From the NCBI GenBank assembly GCA_934229625.1, contig CAKQDU010000001.1, positions 62,001 to 126,000 of the forward strand: a stretch of DNA of 64,000 nt, given 5' to 3'. This DNA comes from an uncultured Alphaproteobacteria bacterium (lineage in GTDB: Bacteria > Pseudomonadota > Alphaproteobacteria > RF32 > CAG-239). Made by a program: the position numbers and the translations under genes. Within the stretch, counting starts at the first letter, position 1. The number at the start of each line of letters is the position of its first letter. The notes under the pieces were generated by a model. The model searched no databases, was not told the DNA's origin, and saw only the letters and a list, made by a program, of their open reading frames with translations. This document shows, piece after piece, positions 59,197-64,000 of the stretch.

Positions 59197-59374
59197 ATGA
59201 TTGATAAGATATATATTGATGCAAAATCGTCTGGTGGCTTAGGTTGACTTAATTTATTGCGAAGCGGTTAAATCTTTGAAACATATTTTATATAATAGCC
59301 ATTTGTCGCATAATGTTTATTATGTATATTTAATGATACTAAAAAGCCATCAGCAGCTGAATTAATCTATAATT
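59197..59374. other. AT-rich intergenic stretch without a recognised feature
   Basis: This gap between the convergent pilin copy 4 and yejF has no ORF. It has only a weak short ATAAT/ATTAT hairpin and no obvious terminator. Confidence 0.5.
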
Positions 59375-60955
59375 TTACAACAAAGAAGCTCTAATTAACT
59401 GTTGTGTGTATGGTTGCTGCGGTTGCTCAAATATCTGTTCTGTTGAGCCTTGTTCAATAATTTTGCCATTTTGCATAACCATAACACGATGCGACATTGC
59501 TCGAATTGCAGTCATATCATGAGAAATAAAAATATATGAAATATTATATTTGTTTTGCAGATTCTTCAAAAGCTCTATAATTTGGGTTTGAACCGTTAAA
59601 TCTAAAGCTGACGTTGGCTCGTCCAATATAATAATTTCAGGCTTCAATACCAATGCTCTTGCCAAAGCTATTCTCTGGCGTTGTCCGCCGGAAAACTCAT
59701 GCGGATATTGAGATAAAACTGAAATATCTAAATTAACTTCTCTTATTATTTCATTGATTTTATTTATTTTTTCTTCTTTATTAAGTTTTTTAAAATGCAC
59801 ATTAAGACCTTCCATTATAATTTGTCTGATTGTCATTCTGGGATTCAATGAATTATACGGGTCTTGAAATACTATTTGTAAATTCTTATTAAAGCGCTGT
59901 TGTTTTTTGTTATTATCACCGCTAAATATTTTTACATTTCCACTATGTTTTAATAAGTTAATCATAGCTAACGCCAATGAAGTTTTCCCCGAGCCGGACT
60001 CTCCGACAATCCCTATTGTTTCGCCTTCTTTTAATTCAAAACTTACGTTATCAACGGCTTTAAAATCAGATATCACCCTTCCCCATATATTTCTTTTGCG
60101 CGGAAATCTGACTTCTATATTTTGCACAGACATAACAACCTTATTTTTGTATTTTTTACGTAAATTCAATAATAAAGTTGAAGATATTAACCTTTTAGTA
60201 TAAGCATTTTGCGGATTTTCAAAAACATCTTTTGCTGTTCCATATTCAACTAAATTTCCTCTATACATCACAGCTATATAATCTGAAATTTTGTGAACTA
60301 AACGCAAATTATGACTGATGAAAATTATTGACATATTAAGTTTGCGTTTTAAATCCAATAATAAATCAATAATTTGCTCCTGAATTGTCACATCCAGCGC
60401 CGTTGTCGGCTCATCGGCAATCAAAATCTGCGGATTATTTGCTATAGCCATAGCTATCATAACACGTTGCCTTTGTCCTCCTGACAGTTCAAAGGGATAA
60501 GCGTTAATTTTTTGCTCAGGATTTGGAATATTTACTAAATTTAGTAATTCCAAAGTCTTAGCTTTGATTTCAGTTTTGCTTAAATGTTGATGCAACAGCA
60601 AACTTTCTGCAATTTGCGCACCGATTTTATGCAAAGGATTCAGCGATGACATAGGTTCTTGAAAAATAAAAGATATTTTATTTCCGCGTATTTGTCTGAA
60701 TTTTTCTTCAGCCAAACCTATAAGTTCCTGCTGATTAAATAAAATTGAGGAATTTTCGGAATGATAAGCTTTAGGAAACGGTAATAATCCCAATATAGAC
60801 AAGGCCGTAACCGATTTTCCTGAACCTGATTCTCCAACAATTCCAAGTATTTTCCCCTGCTCTAAACTTATATTAACGTCATTTACAGCACAAAAATCAG
60901 TCTGTTTGTTGTTTTTGAAATATACCGATAGATTTTTTATTTTTAATATTTTCAT
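59375..60955 (-). CDS. yejF: ABC transporter ATP-binding protein, YejF-like
   Basis: A 526-residue fusion of two ABC ATPase domains. Each has a Walker A (GESGSGKS at 41-48; GESGSGKT near 320) and signature LSGGQRQR/FSGGQRQR with Walker B ILIADEPTTALD/IILDEPTSALD. The double-domain form and the gene order with YejE-like permease match the YejABEF oligopeptide/microcin C importer, which also uses peptides as nutrients. The ATG overlaps the permease stop (ATGA). The second permease YejB and binding protein YejA are not in this window. Confidence 0.92.
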   Translation of the reverse strand: MKILKIKNLSVYFKNNKQTDFCAVNDVNISLEQGKILGIVGESGSGKSVTALSILGLLPFPKAYHSENSSILFNQQELIGLAEEKFRQIRGNKISFIFQEPMSSLNPLHKIGAQIAESLLLHQHLSKTEIKAKTLELLNLVNIPNPEQKINAYPFELSGGQRQRVMIAMAIANNPQILIADEPTTALDVTIQEQIIDLLLDLKRKLNMSIIFISHNLRLVHKISDYIAVMYRGNLVEYGTAKDVFENPQNAYTKRLISSTLLLNLRKKYKNKVVMSVQNIEVRFPRKRNIWGRVISDFKAVDNVSFELKEGETIGIVGESGSGKTSLALAMINLLKHSGNVKIFSGDNNKKQQRFNKNLQIVFQDPYNSLNPRMTIRQIIMEGLNVHFKKLNKEEKINKINEIIREVNLDISVLSQYPHEFSGGQRQRIALARALVLKPEIIILDEPTSALDLTVQTQIIELLKNLQNKYNISYIFISHDMTAIRAMSHRVMVMQNGKIIEQGSTEQIFEQPQQPYTQQLIRASLL

Positions 60956-61965
60956 CGGTTATTTTTCCTTGTATCAAAAACATCACGCACGCCTTCGCCA
61001 ATAAAAATAAGCATTGAAAGCAACCCTGAAAGCACAACAAAAATGCTGATTCCTATCCACGGAGCCTGCAAATTGTCTTTTCCTTGACGCACTAAATCGC
61101 CTAAAGATGGATAATCTGTCGGCAATCCAAGTCCCAAAAAATCTAAAGCACTCAATGATGTTATAGCTTCGGCCATAATAAACGGAATAAAAGTAATAGA
61201 GGTCACTAAGGCGTTTGGCAGAATATGTCTGAACATAATACGAAAATTGCTAACTCCTAAAACTTGAGCCGCTTTAACAAATTCAAAATTTCGTAGTCTC
61301 AAAAACTCAGCGCGCACCATACCGGTTAGTCCGGTCCAAGAAAAAAGCAACAAAATAATCAATAAACTCCAAAATGTCGGTAAAAAAACACTAGCAATAA
61401 TTATTAAAATAAAAAGCTGAGGCAAAGAATCCCAAATTTCTATAATTCTTTGTAAAATAATATCAGTTTTTCCGCCAAAATATCCTTGTATGGCACCTAT
61501 AAATATACCTATACCTGATGAAATCAGAGTTAACAATGCAGCAAAAATCAATGACAATCTGACGCCGTATAAAATGCGCGCCAACACATCACGCCCCTCC
61601 TCGTCTGTTCCCAACCAATGTTTTTTATTTGGAGCCGAAGGTGTCGCGCTTGCTAGATAATAGTCTACAGTATTATAAGAAAACGGTATCGGAGGCATAA
61701 TCATCCAACCGTTTTGTTTTATATTTTTTTGAATCAGACTATCGCTATAATCAGCCGAAGTCGGAAAATCCCCGCCCCAAAATTTGTCTGTATAATCATG
61801 AAATATCGGAAAATATATTTCATTTTTATACTTTACAATCAAAGGCTTATTATTGGCTATGACATTAGAAAACAAAGACAGAACAAATATTGCCGAAAGC
61901 AATAGCAAAGAAACATAAGCTCTTTTAGTTTTTTTGAAAATGCCGTTTTTTTTACTAAAAAACAT
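60952..61965 (-). CDS. yejE: ABC transporter permease, YejE-like
   Basis: A 337-residue inner-membrane protein with an N-terminal helix, an extracytoplasmic segment (NGWMIMPPIPFSYNTVDYYL, then HWLGTDEEGRDVLARILYGV) and the C-terminal BPD permease core with the EAA loop (RAEFLRLRNFEFVKAAQVLG). These are the characters of YejE, longer than DppC-type permeases. It forms an operon with yejF and follows the 61968 gene by 2 nt. Confidence 0.92.
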   Translation of the reverse strand: MFFSKKNGIFKKTKRAYVSLLLLSAIFVLSLFSNVIANNKPLIVKYKNEIYFPIFHDYTDKFWGGDFPTSADYSDSLIQKNIKQNGWMIMPPIPFSYNTVDYYLASATPSAPNKKHWLGTDEEGRDVLARILYGVRLSLIFAALLTLISSGIGIFIGAIQGYFGGKTDIILQRIIEIWDSLPQLFILIIIASVFLPTFWSLLIILLLFSWTGLTGMVRAEFLRLRNFEFVKAAQVLGVSNFRIMFRHILPNALVTSITFIPFIMAEAITSLSALDFLGLGLPTDYPSLGDLVRQGKDNLQAPWIGISIFVVLSGLLSMLIFIGEGVRDVFDTRKNNR

Positions 61966-61967
61966 GC

Positions 61968-64000
61968 TTATAATCCAAAATCAATTTCATCGTTTTCTTC
62001 TTCTGTTTCATTTGCGTTTTCAGCAGCTTTATCTTTTTCTTCTATTTTTTCTTCTTTTTCTCCTATTTTTTCAACATCTTCCGTAAGTTTTGTTTTATCG
62101 TCTTCAATTTTATCATTTTCGTTTTTTCCCGATAAATTATCTTCAGAAGGTTGATTGATAATGTCTGTTTCATCCGTAGTGGATGTTGACGTTTCTATTG
62201 CATCTGCATCTTTGAGATTTTCTGTTTTTTTATCATCAGTAGTCTCAAAATGTTCATTTTTTTCAATCAGAAGTTTTTGATTTTTATTTTCCAGACGTTC
62301 TTTGTTTATAACTTTCCAACTTTCAAACCATGTTTCAAAATTTTTGCTGACATTGTCAGAAATATTTAAAGAAAGTTTACCAAGCTCATTATTCAGATTG
62401 CTGACAATTTTTTCATGCACGCCTAAATTAAGTTTTTTATCACATTCGTTTTTGCCATGCAATAATGACAACAATATTTGATTTGTACTGCAAAAACGCC
62501 AATCAACCGGCTTTTTCTGTAATGTTTTATCAAAAACGGCCATATTTACGGAACGATTAGCAATAAATTCATCATTAAACATTGCTTCTTTTTCTTTTTT
62601 GAAATTATTTACGCTGGATGTTCCTTGTATAACAATCGTTGTGTTATCGAGTAGATTTTTATTGCGCATCTGCTGCATAAAATATTCTAGCTCACCATAT
62701 AAACAGCGAGTTTGCTGCAAATACGCCAGTTGCCGCTGTTGGCTTAAATCATTTTTTATCCACGGAAGGCTCGAAATATCATACCATTCATCTGTTGGTT
62801 TAATTTGGCAAAACTCATTATAAATATACATGTTTGACGGCAAATCGACAAACACAAAATAAGCCTGCTGTCCTTTATCTTCTTCTATGTTTTGTAATAA
62901 AATATCAAAAGTTTTAATGGAGTTAACAACATATAAATTGCTGTAGTCAATTCCCACCATAGGCGCATTATCTAAATCGGCAAACTTGGTTAAGAATGAA
63001 AAAACAGATGACATATTATTAACAATCTGCATACTAGCCAGCCATTCCATCAACAATATATTCATTTTAGATAAAATTGACAGGCGAATATCATAAATAT
63101 TTACAGGTTGATTTATTTTTTCTATACAACGGTCGACACTAATTTCATGATTGGTATGGCACATATCAAAATCGCGAGATTTATACGCAGAAATCATATA
63201 GTTTTTATTGCGGAAATAATCATACAGACTGTTGTCTTTCAGGTTTATCAATTCATGGCGAATATTAAAGAAACGCCAATATTCGGAAAGAAGCCTCGTC
63301 TTTAAAATATGCTCCGTGCTTAATTTTTTGGAGTCCGGATTTAGCGACAAAGTCATATTATGGAGAAACGAATCTTCTAATGTAAAAGCTTTTGGATATA
63401 CCGTAAAATTATTTTTTTGATAAAAACCCTGCATAACGGTTTGTGTGCGAGCTGATTCAGGGTTATTAAATTTAGATAAATAAGCATAAGATGACAGATT
63501 TGGCAGCATAAAATACACAAAACGTTTATTTTGACCTGTTACCTGTTTATCTGACCGATATGTTTCTAAAAATTCCGGTGAATTAGGTTGTCCTATATAT
63601 GATGAATAAATGTGAAAAAACAAAATACCGGACGCGACCATAAATAAAAAGCGTGCAAATAGATTGCCGTAATAAAATATGCAATAGCATATCAGAGCAA
63701 AAACCAGACCTATTACTGTGTGAACCGGCACAGAAGTTGTACCGATGGAAAGTATTTGCTGAATTGTTGAAAATTGGCGATATAGCACAAATACCAAAGC
63801 AAATGTAACTAATGACGCCACACAATTTTTCAGAATATTGTTAAAATGCACCAAATAAACAATTAGTGATGAAAACACCAAAAAACCTAATAAAATTAAA
63901 GATACTTCAGGAATTGGAAAGATAGAATCTCTGAAAAGTTCAATATTACCAGAACCCGAAAATAGAATAAAATCTATAGAAAGCAAAAATGTAATATATA
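61968..64000 (-). CDS. Membrane protein with large ectodomain, 5' end outside the window
   Basis: An open frame of at least 676 codons that continues past the right edge of the window. Four or more membrane helices in the first 135 residues are followed by a large domain with some alkaline-phosphatase/sulfatase-like landmarks (KRFVYFMLPNLSSYAYLSKF, YFVFVDLPSN, NTTIVIQGTS), though the catalytic Thr/metal residues are not evident. The last 110 residues are a Glu/Lys/Asp/Thr-rich tail. It is coupled to yejE and yejF. Possibly an inactive phosphoethanolamine-transferase/sulfatase relative; weak assignment. Confidence 0.6.
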   Translation of the reverse strand, partial: YITFLLSIDFILFSGSGNIELFRDSIFPIPEVSLILLGFLVFSSLIVYLVHFNNILKNCVASLVTFALVFVLYRQFSTIQQILSIGTTSVPVHTVIGLVFALICYCIFYYGNLFARFLFMVASGILFFHIYSSYIGQPNSPEFLETYRSDKQVTGQNKRFVYFMLPNLSSYAYLSKFNNPESARTQTVMQGFYQKNNFTVYPKAFTLEDSFLHNMTLSLNPDSKKLSTEHILKTRLLSEYWRFFNIRHELINLKDNSLYDYFRNKNYMISAYKSRDFDMCHTNHEISVDRCIEKINQPVNIYDIRLSILSKMNILLMEWLASMQIVNNMSSVFSFLTKFADLDNAPMVGIDYSNLYVVNSIKTFDILLQNIEEDKGQQAYFVFVDLPSNMYIYNEFCQIKPTDEWYDISSLPWIKNDLSQQRQLAYLQQTRCLYGELEYFMQQMRNKNLLDNTTIVIQGTSSVNNFKKEKEAMFNDEFIANRSVNMAVFDKTLQKKPVDWRFCSTNQILLSLLHGKNECDKKLNLGVHEKIVSNLNNELGKLSLNISDNVSKNFETWFESWKVINKERLENKNQKLLIEKNEHFETTDDKKTENLKDADAIETSTSTTDETDIINQPSEDNLSGKNENDKIEDDKTKLTEDVEKIGEKEEKIEEKDKAAENANETEEENDEIDFGL

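Noticed and set aside
1..64000. Prophage, transposase or tRNA-associated island
   Set aside because: No integrase, transposase, phage structural gene or tRNA gene was found on either strand by reading the frames and spacers.

Overview
The window looks like a chromosomal segment of a moderately AT-rich, Gram-negative alphaproteobacterium with an anaerobic or fermentative lifestyle, probably an uncultured host-associated lineage. Three lines of evidence support this. First, there are outer-membrane and LPS genes (kdsA, a convincing pagP, OmpA-like and DUF4105 proteins). Second, two promoters have alphaproteobacterial character: a GTTC-N7-GTTC SOS box before a Y-family polymerase gene and a CTTG-N18-CCTATAT heat-shock promoter before dnaK. 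Third, there is an [FeFe] hydrogenase. The taxonomic placement is inference from gene content; no rRNA or tRNA gene was found in the window.

Layout. 0-11.5 kb: a pilin-like gene, divergent recG and mfd, an rmuC-murG-cobB operon (murG resembles the Firmicutes type), and hfq-hflX-lipoprotein. 11.6-16.2 kb: a three-gene operon of a MoxR-type AAA+ ATPase, a small AAA-like protein without a P-loop, and a metallopeptidase-like/VWA protein carrying 23 copies of a 13-residue Gln/Gly/Ser repeat. 16.3-22.8 kb: a cluster of orphan small genes. 22.8-30.7 kb: envelope and housekeeping genes (DUF192, OmpA-like, recJ, DUF502, pagP, kdsA, recO, parC). 30.8-35.5 kb: an accessory patch with two pilin-like genes behind structured leaders, a second copy of the last 558 nt of parC, a dinucleotide tract, palindromic-repeat remnants, another orphan gene and an SOS-controlled polymerase gene. 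35.6-44.3 kb: dnaK, an orphan gene, a candidate pseudoknotted RNA, a MATE exporter, an ASCH protein, an ArsR regulator, and a DUF3015-DUF4105 pair. 44.3-48.2 kb: a second orphan-gene cluster, paralogous to the first. 48.2-55.1 kb: a hydrogenase-murF-nrdR-nusB-def operon and a UvrD/PcrA helicase gene. 55.2-64 kb: moxR-DUF58, a TPR gene, a fourth pilin-like gene behind a structured leader, and yejE-yejF with an upstream membrane protein.

The most interesting feature is the orphan-gene system. At least 16 small genes, all on the + strand, are mostly individual transcription units. Each typical unit has a TTGACA promoter, a short leader holding a tiny ORF (usually Met-Phe-Asn-Phe-stop or a close variant), a main ATG 24-28 nt after the tiny ORF's ATG and without a Shine-Dalgarno sequence, an unfamiliar and often membrane-anchored protein, and a strong hairpin terminator. 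The housekeeping genes around them use ordinary Shine-Dalgarno sites. The proteins fall into recurrent families scattered over the two clusters and two single sites. Two families end in a segment resembling a J-domain that has lost its HPD motif. This looks like an expanding, recombining paralogous gene set under one shared control element. Its function is unknown.

A second theme is four dispersed type IV pilin-like genes with near-identical N-termini. Three of them have visible upstream regions, and each of those carries a long potentially structured leader with a hairpin or terminator just before the ribosome-binding site, which suggests control by attenuation.
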